From: Nocardioides lianchengensis
Lineage (GTDB): Bacteria > Actinomycetota > Actinomycetes > Propionibacteriales > Nocardioidaceae
Direction of reading: 5' to 3'
Assembly: GCF_900101465.1 (NCBI RefSeq)
Contig: NZ_FMZM01000002.1
Location: forward strand, 372,001-436,000
Length of the DNA stretch: 64,000 bases
Below the pieces are notes generated by a model, which saw nothing but the letters and a program-made list of their open reading frames with translations, searched no databases and was not told the DNA's origin. Made by a program: the position numbers and the translations under genes. Below are positions 1 to 9,616 of the stretch, in pieces; position 1 is the first letter of the stretch, and every line of letters starts with the position of its first letter.

Positions 1-3000
1 GGCCACCAGCGTGTAGGTGACGACGTCACCGCCGTGGAACTCGGTGCCGTTCGCCGTCTTGACCACCGACACGTCCGAGACCGGGGTGACCGGGGTGGTC
101 ACCTCGCTGTGGTTGTTCGCCGGGGCGGTGTCCGGCGTCGTGGTCGTGACGTCGGCGGCGTTGGTGGCCGCGGCCGTGCGGGCCGGGTCGACCAGCACGG
201 TCACCTCGACCGTCCGGGTCGCGCCCGGGGCGAGCGTGCCGTACGAGCAGGTGATCACCTGCCCGACGACCGAGCACCGGTCCGGGTCGTCGGTCTCCAC
301 CAGCGTCAGGTACGACGGCAGCGTGTCGGTGAGCACCGAGGCCCGCGCGTCCGACGGCCCGACGTTGGTGGTGGTGAGCGTGTAGACGAGCTGCTCACCG
401 GCCCGCACCGAGGTCTTCGACGCGGTCTTGACGACCTTCAGGTCGGTCCGGGTCCCGACCACCAGCGAGCCGGTGTCGGTCTTGTCGGTCGGCACCTCGT
501 CGGCGTGCGTGGACGCCGTGTTGGTGAGGGTGGTGCCGGTGTCGACGTCCGCGCCGACGCGGGCGACGACCGTGAAGGTCGCGGTGGCGCCCGGCGCCAG
601 GCTGCCGATCGTCCAGTCGATCGTCTGGCCCGAGGCGGTCCCGGACGGCGAGCTGCTGACATAGGTCAGCCCCGTCGGGAGCACGTCGCGGAGCACGGTG
701 CCGTGGGCGGTGGCGTGGGCGTCGGTGTTCTTCACCTTGATCGTGAAGGTCGCGTCCTCGCCGGCCGTCGCGGCGCCGTTGTCGGGCGTCTTGACGATGG
801 TGAGCTCCGGCTTCGCCACGGTCAGGGTGACCGTGTCCTGCGGGCCGGCGTACTCGCGCCACGGGTTGTCGCTGTCGCCGGTGCGCTCGGCGCCCGAGGC
901 GCCGTAGTAGCGCGGGATGGCGGCGGTGTTGACGACCTGGTCGCCGGAGGCGAGCTGGGCGCCCGGCTTGACCTTCGCCGTGTAGGTGAGGGTCACCGTG
1001 GCGCCCGGCGCGATGCCGCCCGGGATCAGCCAGGCCAGGTCCGGGTCGCCCGCGGTCCAGCCGTCGGTGCTCCGGGAGGCGCCGTCGACGAGCGTGACGT
1101 CGACCAGCTCGCTGTCGGGCTGGTCGGTGACGACGACGTCGTACGCCGGCCAGGTGCCGGTGTTCTTGATCGCCACCGAGTACGTCACCAGGTCGTTGCC
1201 CTCGACGTACGGCCCGCGGTCGGCGGACTTGTCGAGGGTGAGGACCGGCTCCCGGACGGCGGTGGTGGCCGAGGCCGGCCCGACCGTGTCGGAGTACGAC
1301 GACGCGACCGCGCCGGGGTTGGCGGGCAGGACGTCGGTGCGGTTGGTCCGCACCCGCGCGGTGTTGGTGAGCGACACCGGCGCGGTGACGGCGCCACCGG
1401 CCCGCTTGGTCGCGAGCACGTGGCCGGTCAGGACCAGGGTGTAGGTGCGCTTCTGCGGCGCCGCGGCGAGGTCGCCGAGGAACCAGGCGGCCTGCTGGGT
1501 CGCGCCCGCCGTCGTCACCGGGAAGGTGCTGACGGCCGGGTCGGTGCCGGGGCAGCCCGAGGTGCAGGTGATCGCGCCGTACCCGTCGACGGCCAGGCCG
1601 TCGGGGACGCCGTCGACCACGGTGGTGTCGAGGTAGCGGACCCCGGCCGGGATCTCGACCCCGACCGTCCAGGTCACGTTGCTGCCGATCGTGGCGGTCG
1701 CCGGGTCCACGGTCTTGGTGACGGTGGGCAGCACGACCTTCAGCGTGTCGGAGGCGGTGGCGGCGTAGTCACCGGCTGTGGAGGCCGTCGACGATGAGGT
1801 GCGCGCGCCCGGGATGCTGCCCAGGCTGCGGGCGGTCTCGGCCACGTTGTTGGTGTACGTCGTGCCACCGATCGGCGGCGACTCGACCTGGACGTCGTAG
1901 GTGAGCGCCTTCGAGGCCCCGGGGGCGATGGACGCGACCGTCCAGGTGATCGTGCGCGCGGCCGCGTTCCACACGCCGCCGTCGTGGATCGTCACCGGGT
2001 CGGTGCCGAGCGGCAGGGTGTCGACGACCACCACGTCGTGGGCGGTCGAGACGTTCGTCGCCGACGAGTTCGAGGCGGTGACGGTGAACGTCTTCACCTC
2101 GGCGGCGGTGACCGTCGCGGACCCGGCGTGGGTCTTGGTGACCGCGATCTTGGGCTCCACGATCGTGGTGCTGACCGAGCCGGCCCGGGTGCGGGACTGC
2201 CCGTCCTGGTCGGTGTAGGCCAGCGTCGCGGTGTTCCCGAGCGAGGCGCTGCGGACGTTGGCGGCGACGTCGAGCACAGTCGCCTGGAAGGTCACGACGA
2301 GGACGCCGTCGGCCGTGGTGGGCTGGTACGGCGTCGGCAGCGTGGCCCGGACCGTGTTCGCCGGCGACTCGCTGACCCCGCCGAAGGCAACGCCGTCGAG
2401 GGTGCAGCCGTTCACGCAGAGGCTGCCGGGGACCAGGGTCTGCCGGGAGCCGAGCGGGTCGGTGACCGTGGCGCCGTACACCGTGGTGTTGCGCGGGATG
2501 GTGGTGGTGACCGTGTAGGTCACGACCTCGCCGATGGTCGCCTGGCCGGCGCCGTTGCCGGACTCCGTCACCGAGGTGGTGCGGGTCTTGGCGACGCCGG
2601 CATCCGGGGTGTGGATCTGCTCGGTGGCCTCCGCAGCGGGCATGTTCGGCGTCGGGAGGGCCGGGTCCTTGACGACCGGGTTGTTCGGCACCAGCTGGTA
2701 CGTCGTGCCGTGGTTGGTCGTGTAGCCGTACTCCACGACGCCGACCCGGTTGGTGTAGGTGATGCCCGGGCTGACGCCGGCCGGGACGGTCAGCGTGTAG
2801 GTCACGTTCTTCGTGGCCCCGGCGGCGACGTCGAGCCCGGTCCAGGTGATCCGCCCGCCGGCGCACGTGCCGCCGTCGGAGACCGCGCTGATCGCGGCGC
2901 AGGTGAGGCCGGACGGGAGCACGTCCCAGACCCGGGCGTCCTCGGCGCGGGCGGCGCCGGTGTTCTGCACGCCGACCGTGTAGTGGACGGCCTGGCCGGC

Positions 3001-5301
3001 CTCGACGGCCTCGTCGTCGGCGGCCTTGGTGACGCCGACCTCGGGGAGCTTCAGGGCGAAGTCGACCTTGTCGCGCAGCGTGAACGCCTGGCCCGCGGTG
3101 TTCTGGTACGAGAACTTCTGCAGGTTGCCGTCGACGTCACCGGAGTGGTGGCCGAGCGGCGAGCCGACGGTGGTCTTGAGGGTGACCTCGAAGACCTGGC
3201 CCCCGGTGTCGACGTCGGTGTCGCCGGCGCCGATCTTCCAGCTCAGCCGGCCCGCGGTGTCGTCGGCGGTGTCGTCGAACGCCCCGACCGGGACGTCGTT
3301 GTTGACCGTCTTCTTCCAGCTGCCCGGCACGTAGCTGAGCGTGTCCGGCAGCACGTCGAAGACGTCCTGGCTGTAGGTGTCCAGGTTGGTCGGGAAGACC
3401 AGCCGCAGCTTCCAGCAGACGAAGTCGCCCGGGCCGTAGACCGGCACGGTCTTGCCGTAGCTCGCGGCCACGAGGTCGTCGCAGTCACCGCTCGCGGGGT
3501 ACGTCGCCGCGACCTGCTTGAGGATGGACGGGCCCTCGGCGGCCTTGCCGGACTGGGAGACGTCGTAGTCGAGCTCGCCGTCGGTCTCGTCGTGGTCGAT
3601 CTTGGTGCCGGAGCTGGCGCACGTGGGGTCGGCGGGCGCGCAGCGCACCCAGTCGACGCCCTCGGTGGCGATGTTGTTGGTGACCGCGTCCTTCGACAGC
3701 ACCGGGGTGCTGTCGGCGAAGCCGGACTGGTAGTTGGCGCGGGTGCGCGTCCAGAAGGTCAGCTGGCGGGTGCCGCTCGGGGCGATCCGCGCGAGGGACG
3801 GGAAGGTGCTCTCGTCCCAGACGACGGCGAAGGTGCCGTTCGACTGCTCGTCGACCGAGGTGTAGGGCTGGCTCGGCAGCTTGCCCGCGGTCGAGGCGCA
3901 CTCGGCGTCGCTCGCGCTGTTGCCGGTCGTCAGGTTGGCGGTGCCGAGCGGGCACAGGCCGTTGGGGACGGTGTCGCGGATGACGACGTGGTCGACGTAG
4001 CGGTACTCCGAGACCTGCAGGTCGACCGTCCACTTGGTCAGGTCGCCCTGCTCGAGCCCGTTGTTGTCGTTCGACTTCTGGATCGCGATGTCCTCGGCGG
4101 TACGCAGCAGGGTGCCCTCGTCGGACACGGTGCGCGGGCCGTTGACCGGCGACTGGTAGGTGCCGGCGGCGATCGCGCCGTTCAGCAGCGGCTGCTCGTC
4201 GTACGTCTCGGGGCCGGTGTTGTTGTCGAGGTTCGCGGTCTGGGCGCCGGTGGTGGCGGGGGTCGCGCCGGGCCAGGTGACCGTGTTCTCGCGGATCGGG
4301 ATGGCGGCGGCGTACCTGATCTTCTTCACGCCGTTGGCGGCGAAGCCGCCGAGGTGGGTCCAGCGGACGTGCGTGTAGACGCCGGCGGGGAGCGGGCCGG
4401 AGCCGTCGGGGTCGGTGTCGACCGTCTCGACCAGGACCGGGTCCACGCAGTCGGTGGTCGGCGCGGTGACGACGATCGGGCCGGAGCCGGCGTACTCCTG
4501 CGTGGCGCTGTGGTCGGCCTGGCCGGCGCAGCCCAGGAACTCCAGGCCGGCGGGCAGGTAGTCGTCGACCGTGACCCCGGTCGTCGGGTTCACCTTGTTG
4601 TTCGTCACCGTCAGCGTGTAGACGGTCTGGTGGTCGTGCACGCCGCGCGGGATCTCGCCCTCGGGGTGCGGCTCGTCCTTGACGATCTCGACCGCGGTGA
4701 GCTGGGTGGTCGTCGACTTCTCGGCGTACCCGCTGTAGGAGTCGGCGCCGGTCTGCGGAACGCCGAGGGCGCTGAAGTCGGCCTCGTCGCGGGGGTCGGT
4801 GGAGAGGTAGGCGCCCATGTCGACGGCGATCGGGTCGCCGACGTCGAAGCGGGGGGCGGCGACCCCGGTGTCGCGGTAGGCGATCGCGAAGGCCAGCGTG
4901 TGGCTGGCGTTGGCGACCAGGTCGTAGGTGTTCGGCCAGATCAGCGTGGTCTTACCGCTGGTCGGCGCGTTCGCGATCACCGTCGGCTCGCCGGCCTCGG
5001 ACCCGGCCGAGCCGCCGACGTACGACGTGCCGGCGGGCAGCACGAACCGGTAGGCCAGGTTGTAGCCCTTCGGTGCGCCCGCGGGCAGCGAGGCGGTCAG
5101 CGACACCGGGACGGTGTTGCCGTAGAGCACCTCGGCGGCCGGACCGCCGCTCAGCTGCAGGTCCGGCGTACCGGCGGCCTGCGCGGGCGCGGCGCCGAGC
5201 ACCGCTGCGGTGACGGCGAGCATGCCGCTCACCACCGCCGTGATGACCAGTTGCGTCAACAGCCTGATGGCGCGCGTGCGCGCAGCAATAGAACGACTCA
5301 T
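1..5301 (-). CDS. Giant secreted DUF11 / isopeptide-domain repeat surface protein (3' end beyond window)
   Basis: An unbroken reading frame of 1,767 codons runs from the ATG at 5301 off the left edge, so the C-terminus and any wall-sorting signal are not visible. The N-terminus is a classical signal peptide: basic start (MSRSIAARTRAIR), hydrophobic core at about residues 17-38 and an AQA cleavage site near residue 42. The mature part is a chain of roughly ten or more beta-sandwich repeats of the DUF11 or fimbrial isopeptide type. Typical pieces are VTYTLTVTN-like strands, D.LP.GL turns and APGAT..(F/V)T(V/Y) ends, for example GSLAPGATATFTVVARV. Composition is rich in Thr, Val, Asp and Pro with few Cys. 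Proteins of this kind form extended extracellular stalks or adhesins. The exact partner or ligand cannot be told. It diverges from the membrane-protein gene at 5476. Confidence 0.85.
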   Translation of the reverse strand, partial: MSRSIAARTRAIRLLTQLVITAVVSGMLAVTAAVLGAAPAQAAGTPDLQLSGGPAAEVLYGNTVPVSLTASLPAGAPKGYNLAYRFVLPAGTSYVGGSAGSEAGEPTVIANAPTSGKTTLIWPNTYDLVANASHTLAFAIAYRDTGVAAPRFDVGDPIAVDMGAYLSTDPRDEADFSALGVPQTGADSYSGYAEKSTTTQLTAVEIVKDEPHPEGEIPRGVHDHQTVYTLTVTNNKVNPTTGVTVDDYLPAGLEFLGCAGQADHSATQEYAGSGPIVVTAPTTDCVDPVLVETVDTDPDGSGPLPAGVYTHVRWTHLGGFAANGVKKIRYAAAIPIRENTVTWPGATPATTGAQTANLDNNTGPETYDEQPLLNGAIAAGTYQSPVNGPRTVSDEGTLLRTAEDIAIQKSNDNNGLEQGDLTKWTVDLQVSEYRYVDHVVIRDTVPNGLCPLGTANLTTGNSASDAECASTAGKLPSQPYTSVDEQSNGTFAVVWDESTFPSLARIAPSGTRQLTFWTRTRANYQSGFADSTPVLSKDAVTNNIATEGVDWVRCAPADPTCASSGTKIDHDETDGELDYDVSQSGKAAEGPSILKQVAATYPASGDCDDLVAASYGKTVPVYGPGDFVCWKLRLVFPTNLDTYSQDVFDVLPDTLSYVPGSWKKTVNNDVPVGAFDDTADDTAGRLSWKIGAGDTDVDTGGQVFEVTLKTTVGSPLGHHSGDVDGNLQKFSYQNTAGQAFTLRDKVDFALKLPEVGVTKAADDEAVEAGQAVHYTVGVQNTGAARAEDARVWDVLPSGLTCAAISAVSDGGTCAGGRITWTGLDVAAGATKNVTYTLTVPAGVSPGITYTNRVGVVEYGYTTNHGTTYQLVPNNPVVKDPALPTPNMPAAEATEQIHTPDAGVAKTRTTSVTESGNGAGQATIGEVVTYTVTTTIPRNTTVYGATVTDPLGSRQTLVPGSLCVNGCTLDGVAFGGVSESPANTVRATLPTPYQPTTADGVLVVTFQATVLDVAANVRSASLGNTATLAYTDQDGQSRTRAGSVSTTIVEPKIAVTKTHAGSATVTAAEVKTFTVTASNSSATNVSTAHDVVVVDTLPLGTDPVTIHDGGVWNAAARTITWTVASIAPGASKALTYDVQVESPPIGGTTYTNNVAETARSLGSIPGARTSSSTASTAGDYAATASDTLKVVLPTVTKTVDPATATIGSNVTWTVGVEIPAGVRYLDTTVVDGVPDGLAVDGYGAITCTSGCPGTDPAVSTFPVTTAGATQQAAWFLGDLAAAPQKRTYTLVLTGHVLATKRAGGAVTAPVSLTNTARVRTNRTDVLPANPGAVASSYSDTVGPASATTAVREPVLTLDKSADRGPYVEGNDLVTYSVAIKNTGTWPAYDVVVTDQPDSELVDVTLVDGASRSTDGWTAGDPDLAWLIPGGIAPGATVTLTYTAKVKPGAQLASGDQVVNTAAIPRYYGASGAERTGDSDNPWREYAGPQDTVTLTVAKPELTIVKTPDNGAATAGEDATFTIKVKNTDAHATAHGTVLRDVLPTGLTYVSSSPSGTASGQTIDWTIGSLAPGATATFTVVARVGADVDTGTTLTNTASTHADEVPTDKTDTGSLVVGTRTDLKVVKTASKTSVRAGEQLVYTLTTTNVGPSDARASVLTDTLPSYLTLVETDDPDRCSVVGQVITCSYGTLAPGATRTVEVTVLVDPARTAAATNAADVTTTTPDTAPANNHSEVTTPVTPVSDVSVVKTANGTEFHGGDVVTYTLVA

Positions 5302-5419
5302 CGTCGAAGGGCCCCCCAGCCACTTGCAGGTCCTGCTCGTCGACCACGCCGAGTCGTGGTGCTCGGTGCCTGACGGGCACGAGCCTCCCGATGCTCCCAG
5401 CCCGCCTGGGCCATGGGCA

Positions 5420-5437
5420 ATGGCCCGGACGGGTCAT
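5420..5437. promoter_or_regulatory. Inverted-repeat motif ATGRCCC-N4-GGGYCAT upstream of the surface-protein gene
   Basis: The 18 bases ATGGCCCGGACGGGTCAT form a 7-4-7 inverted repeat with one G:T-type mismatch, about 120 bases upstream of the surface-protein start. The same motif with one base changed lies at 31604-31621, 35 bases upstream of another exported protein. Shared operator or promoter element is an inference. Confidence 0.4.
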
Positions 5438-5475
5438 CGAGGGGTGAAGGCCGGGGTGACCCGCATACTGCTCCC

Positions 5476-6174
5476 ATGTCCTCGTCGATGTCCTCGTCGA
5501 CCCCGGAGCGCCGCGCGGGCGGAGGCGGTCGGCTCGGCCTGCTGCTGGTCGCGGTCGTGCTGCTGATGGTCAACCTGCCGCTGGCACACAGCACCTGGCT
5601 GCGCTGGCAGCTCGAGCGCTCCGGCGTGGAGGTGACGGCCCGGGTGGTCGCCGACACCGTCCAGGACGGCCGCTCGTACGTCGGCTTCGAGCTGCCCGAC
5701 GACGTCGCCGGCGAGCAGCTGGACGACGACGACCGCGGCTGGACGGTCGAGGTCACCGAGGACGTCCGCGAGCAGGCGGTGGCGGCCGGCGAGATCGAGG
5801 TCCGCGTGCTGCCCGAGCGGCCGTCGTCGTACTCCGTGGAGGGGGAGGTGCGCGGGTCGGGCGCGCTGGTGGTGACGCTGGTCGCCGACCTGCTGCTGCT
5901 GGCCGGCGGGCTGCTGCTGTGGCGCTACCGGCAGCGGATCCGGCCGGAGCTGCGGCTGGTGGCCCACGGCGACGTCGAGCGCTGCCCGCCCGGCGCGGTG
6001 CTGGATCGCCTTGAGGGCGACGAGTACGTCGTCGCCGGCGAGGTCGAGTCGATCGCCGATGACCGGGTGGTGCTGCAGGTCGCCGGACGCCGCGTCGTCG
6101 TGGAGCTCGCCGGGCACCACAACCCCGTCGGCCACCAGCAGAGCGCGCGGGTGCGCGGCCGGATGGTCGGCTGA
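5476..6174 (+). CDS. Two-TM membrane protein with extracytoplasmic domain (DUF3592-like layout)
   Basis: A 232-residue protein starting at ATG MSSSMSSST; an upstream GTG in the same frame would add 21 residues of no clear character. One membrane segment lies at about residues 18-35 (LLLVAVVLLMVNLPLA) and a second at about 131-153 (LVVTLVADLLLLAGGLLLW). Between them is a soluble acidic domain with a VEVTARVVAD...V..ELP pattern. This is the layout of DUF3592-type proteins, where a small beta domain sits outside the membrane. The C-terminal 80 residues are cytoplasmic and beta-rich. No catalytic motif is visible and the function is unknown. The gene is divergent from the surface protein and followed by the glutathione peroxidase after 46 bases. 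Confidence 0.7.
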   Translation: MSSSMSSSTPERRAGGGGRLGLLLVAVVLLMVNLPLAHSTWLRWQLERSGVEVTARVVADTVQDGRSYVGFELPDDVAGEQLDDDDRGWTVEVTEDVREQAVAAGEIEVRVLPERPSSYSVEGEVRGSGALVVTLVADLLLLAGGLLLWRYRQRIRPELRLVAHGDVERCPPGAVLDRLEGDEYVVAGEVESIADDRVVLQVAGRRVVVELAGHHNPVGHQQSARVRGRMVG

Positions 6175-6220
6175 GCGGGACCTCCCGCCCCGGTCAGGCC
6201 ACCGCTGGCAGACTTGTCAC

Positions 6221-6721
6221 ATGTCAGGAAACGCGGGGCCGGCGACGCTGGCCGACTTCGACGCTCGCTCCATCGACGGCCAGGAGATCGACCTGGCGTC
6301 GTACGACGGGCAGGTGGTGCTGGTCGTCAACACCGCCTCCCAGTGCGGCTTCACGCCGCAGTACCAGGGCCTCCAGGCGCTGCACGACCAGTACGCCGAG
6401 CGCGGCTTCGCCGTACTCGGCTTCCCGTGCGACCAGTTCGGCCACCAGGAGCCGGGCACCGACGAGGAGATCTCGGGCTTCTGCGAGCGCAACTTCGGCG
6501 TGACGTTCCCGCTGTTCTCGAAGATCGACGTGAACGGCGACGACGCGCACCCGCTCTTCCAGTGGCTGCGCTCCGAGAAGGGCGGCGTCCTCGGCGACCG
6601 GATCAAGTGGAACTTCACCAAGTTCCTGATCGGCCGCGACGGCACCGTGATCAAGCGCTACGCCTCGACCACCAAGCCCGAGAAGATCGCCTCCGACATC
6701 GAGAAGGCCCTCGCCGGGTAA
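6221..6721 (+). CDS. Glutathione peroxidase family protein (Cys type)
   Basis: A 166-residue thioredoxin-fold peroxidase that reduces hydrogen or organic peroxides. In bacteria without glutathione, as actinobacteria are, the reductant is usually thioredoxin. The peroxidatic Cys is C42 in NTASQCGFTPQY, where animal enzymes carry selenocysteine. The remaining active-site residues are visible as Gln in GFPCDQFGHQEPG and Trp-Asn in KWNFTKFL. The Cys in ISGFCERNFG is at the position used as resolving Cys in thioredoxin-dependent members. The start MSGNAGP was chosen because the longer frame upstream overlaps the previous gene and reads as low-complexity. The SRPBCC gene follows after 9 bases, so co-transcription is likely. 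A second paralogue is at 42250-42738. Confidence 0.93.
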   Translation: MSGNAGPATLADFDARSIDGQEIDLASYDGQVVLVVNTASQCGFTPQYQGLQALHDQYAERGFAVLGFPCDQFGHQEPGTDEEISGFCERNFGVTFPLFSKIDVNGDDAHPLFQWLRSEKGGVLGDRIKWNFTKFLIGRDGTVIKRYASTTKPEKIASDIEKALAG

Positions 6722-6730
6722 CAGCCGGGC

Positions 6731-7201
6731 ATGACCCGGTTCAGTGCGAAGACCTCGGCGGAGGCGGTCGTGGCCGCCCCGCGCCAGCAGATCTGGGACG
6801 TCCTGGTGGACCCCGACAAGATCGCGGCGCTCACGCCGTTCCTGAAGCGGGTGACCGCCGACGGCGAGCACTGGCGCTGGGAGATGTCCGGCCTCGACGT
6901 CCTCGGTGTGAAGGTCGCGCCCGCGTTCACCGAGCGGATGGTCTTCGACGACCTCGAGCGGATCGAGTTCCACCACGACCCGCCGGCCGGGGAGAAGGAG
7001 CGCTCCGGCGTCGAGGGCTGGTACGACCTCTCCGACGCCCCTGACGGCGGCACCCACCTGGCCACCAGCCTGGAGATCACCCTCGACCTCCCGCTGCCCA
7101 AGCTCTCCTCGCCCGCCGTCGTCGCGACCATGAAGGGCGTCATCGGCCAGATGGGCGACCGGTTCTCGGCGAACCTGCTGCGGGAGCTGGGGATCGGATA
7201 G
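6731..7201 (+). CDS. SRPBCC-fold (CoxG/polyketide-cyclase-like) protein
   Basis: A 156-residue protein with the START/Bet v1 fold signature: an N-terminal beta strand followed by VAAPRQQIWDVLVDPDKIA, then alternating strands and a long C-terminal helix (MGDRFSANLLRELGI). This fold binds hydrophobic ligands, and in CoxG it helps maturation or membrane recruitment of CO dehydrogenase. No coxMSL genes are in view, so a general lipid- or ligand-binding role is all that can be said. The gene lies 9 bases downstream of the peroxidase on the same strand. Its TAG stop is inside the left arm of the hairpin at 7197-7249. Confidence 0.8.
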   Translation: MTRFSAKTSAEAVVAAPRQQIWDVLVDPDKIAALTPFLKRVTADGEHWRWEMSGLDVLGVKVAPAFTERMVFDDLERIEFHHDPPAGEKERSGVEGWYDLSDAPDGGTHLATSLEITLDLPLPKLSSPAVVATMKGVIGQMGDRFSANLLRELGIG

Positions 7202-7249
7202 TCCCTGACGTCCTGCAGCGGTCAGGCCGGCAGGACGTCAGGGACTATC
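7197..7249. terminator. Perfect 20-bp inverted repeat between convergent genes
   Basis: Arms 7197-7216 and 7230-7249 match over all 20 bases with a 13-base loop. The left arm starts at the stop codon of the SRPBCC gene and the right arm ends three bases before the stop of the MMPL gene on the other strand. The position suits a bidirectional terminator. There is no U-run on either side, as is common in high-GC actinobacteria. Confidence 0.7.
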
Positions 7250-7251
7250 GC

Positions 7252-9579
7252 TCAGACCTGGACCGACTCGGTCTCGGACTGCTGGCCGTCGAGCGCGCCG
7301 TCGGCGTACGTCCGCAGGTACGGGCGGTCGAGCTTCTCGCCCTCGACGTCGACGTCCGGCAGGATCCGGTCGAGCCAGGCGGGGAGCCACCAGGCCTTCT
7401 CGCCCATCAGGTACATCAGGGCCGGGATCAGCGTCATCCGCACGATGAAGGCGTCGAAGAAGACCGCCACGGCGAGGGCGAAGCCGATCGAGCGGATGAT
7501 CGGCTCGTCGATCAGGATGAAGGCGGAGAACACCGCGATCATGATCGCCGCGGCCGCGGTGACGACCCGGGCGCTGTTGCGGAAGCCGTCGACGACGGCC
7601 TCGCGGGTCGACATGCCGTGGACGTGGGCCTCGCGCATCCGGGTCACCAGGAAGACCTGGTAGTCCATCGCCAGGCCGAAGACCAGGCCGATCAGGAAGA
7701 TCGGCATGAAGCTGACGATCGGCTGGCCCTCCATGATCCCGAAGGCGCCCTCCTGGAAGACCGCGACCGTCGCGCCCAGGGTGGCCAGCACCGTGAGCAG
7801 GAAGCCGAGCGTCGCCGTGAGCGGGATGAGGATCGAGCGGAAGACGATCATCAGCAGGATGAACGCCAGCCCGATGACCACGGCGAGGTAGATCGGCAGC
7901 GCGCCGCTCAGCCGCTCCGACACGTCGGTCGTGATGGCCGTCAGGCCGGTGATGCCGATGGTGGTCCCGGTCGCCGCCTCGATCTCGTCCTGCCCGTCGC
8001 GCAGCGCGGTGAGCAGGTCCTCGGTCGCGGTGTCCTCGGGTCCGGTGTCGGGCGTGATCATCACCCGGGCACCCGTGCCGTCCTCGTTGGTGCCGATCAG
8101 CTGGGCGTTCTGGACGTCGTCCTGGCCGGCCGCCCAGGCCACCACGTCGGCGTACGCCGTCATCCGGGTCTCCTCGTCCGGCAGGTCCCGGCCGTCGATG
8201 ACCCCGATCATCGGCGCGTCCCGACCGGGGCCGAAGGACTCGGCGATCAGGTCGGACGCCTTGCGCTGCGTGGTCTCGGGAGAGGCCGTGCTGTCGGTCG
8301 GGAAGGCGAGGTGCAGACTGCTCAGCGGCAGGGCGAGGGCGCCGAGGGCGACGACCGTGAGGAGCACGGCGGTGATCGGCCGACGGCCGACCAGGCGCGC
8401 CCAGCGGACGCCGTTGTTCTTGACCAGGCCGTCGGTGTCGCGCTCGGGCTGGTAGCGGCGGACGGTGCCGGCGAAGGCGCGCTTCTTCAGCAGGCCCAGC
8501 ACGGCCGGGAGCAGGGTCAGCGCGACCAGGACGGCGATCAGCACCGTGGCGCCGGCGGCGAGGCCCATGGAGGTGAGGAAGGGGATCCGGACCAGGGCCA
8601 GGGCCGAGAGGGCGATGAGCACGGTCAGGCCGGCGAACACGACCGCGGAGCCCGCCGTACCGACGGCGACGCCGACGGCCTCCTCGCGGTCGTCGGTGTG
8701 GTGCAGCTCGGTGCGGTAGCGGGCCAGGATGAACAGCGTGTAGTCGATCCCGACCGCGAGCCCGATCATCGTGGCGAGCATCGGGGTGGTCGAGCCGATG
8801 TCGAAGAACGCGGTGCTGGCGGTGATGCCGGTGATGCCGAGGCCGACGCCGAGCAGCGCGGTGACGATGGGCAGGCCCGCGGCCATCAGCGAGCCGAAGG
8901 TGAGGACGAGCACGAGCAGCGCGACGGCGATGCCGATCAGCTCGGAGGTGCCGCTGATCTCCATCATCCCGGCCGAGCCGGACCCGTTGGCCTCGACGAC
9001 GAGGCCGTTCTCGCTCGCGGCGTCCATCGCCTTGCCGAGGTCGGTGATGGTCTCCGGCTCGACGTCGGCGACGGTCTCGACGTCGAAGTCCCAGGTGATC
9101 GTGCCGACCCGGCCGTCCTCGGAGAGCGGCGACAGCGCCTGCGCGTTCTCCCGGGCGGCAGCCACGTCGCCACCGGCCTGGGTAGCGGCGTCGACGATGG
9201 CCTGCTGCTGGTCGGCCGCGGCGGTGACCGGGTCGACCAGCGGGGTGTCGGGCATCTGCGGGAGGGCCTCGAGGTCGCTGATCAGGTCCTGGACCTGCCC
9301 GGCGTACTCCGGGTCGGCGAGGGTGCTGCCCTCGGGCGCGGCGACCACGACCTTCACCGACGCCTGGTCGAAGGCGTCGACGGCGCCCGGGAAGAGCTCG
9401 GCCTGCAGGTCCGCGGCCTTCTCCGACGGGATCCCCGGGATCGAGAAGGCGTCGGTCATCGGCTTGGACATGGTGCCCGCGAAGATGCCGACCGCGACGA
9501 ACGCGACGAGCCACGCGGCGATGAAGAACGGCCAGCGGCGGTACGCCGTCTTGCCGAGTCGGTGGAGCAGGGTGGCCAT
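7252..9579 (-). CDS. MMPL/RND family transporter
   Basis: A 775-residue member of the MMPL branch of the RND superfamily, which moves lipids or hydrophobic compounds across the inner membrane using proton flow. A first membrane segment at about residues 17-36 is followed by a periplasmic domain to about 190 and a block of five to six helices with the family signature GLAVGIDYTLFILARYR. A second periplasmic loop and a second helix block (GLVFGLAMDYQVFLVTRMREA) complete the duplicated architecture. Both blocks carry the GxxxDY motif that holds the proton-relay Asp-Tyr pair. The length fits the family. The start ATG is preceded by AGGAG at a good distance. It follows the TetR gene after 37 bases and is most likely its target. 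Confidence 0.95.
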   Translation of the reverse strand: MATLLHRLGKTAYRRWPFFIAAWLVAFVAVGIFAGTMSKPMTDAFSIPGIPSEKAADLQAELFPGAVDAFDQASVKVVVAAPEGSTLADPEYAGQVQDLISDLEALPQMPDTPLVDPVTAAADQQQAIVDAATQAGGDVAAARENAQALSPLSEDGRVGTITWDFDVETVADVEPETITDLGKAMDAASENGLVVEANGSGSAGMMEISGTSELIGIAVALLVLVLTFGSLMAAGLPIVTALLGVGLGITGITASTAFFDIGSTTPMLATMIGLAVGIDYTLFILARYRTELHHTDDREEAVGVAVGTAGSAVVFAGLTVLIALSALALVRIPFLTSMGLAAGATVLIAVLVALTLLPAVLGLLKKRAFAGTVRRYQPERDTDGLVKNNGVRWARLVGRRPITAVLLTVVALGALALPLSSLHLAFPTDSTASPETTQRKASDLIAESFGPGRDAPMIGVIDGRDLPDEETRMTAYADVVAWAAGQDDVQNAQLIGTNEDGTGARVMITPDTGPEDTATEDLLTALRDGQDEIEAATGTTIGITGLTAITTDVSERLSGALPIYLAVVIGLAFILLMIVFRSILIPLTATLGFLLTVLATLGATVAVFQEGAFGIMEGQPIVSFMPIFLIGLVFGLAMDYQVFLVTRMREAHVHGMSTREAVVDGFRNSARVVTAAAAIMIAVFSAFILIDEPIIRSIGFALAVAVFFDAFIVRMTLIPALMYLMGEKAWWLPAWLDRILPDVDVEGEKLDRPYLRTYADGALDGQQSETESVQV

Positions 9580-9616
9580 GGGTGGTCTCCTGGAGGAAGA
9601 GGGAGGAAGCGGGTGG

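Noticed and set aside
1984..5373. Very long open frame on the plus strand opposite the surface-protein gene
   Set aside because: It is rich in Arg, Gly and Asp with no domain, typical of antisense frames in high-GC DNA. The minus-strand frame has a signal peptide and clear repeats.
6344..6349. Selenocysteine in the glutathione peroxidase
   Set aside because: The active-site codon is TGC (Cys), not TGA, in both paralogues.
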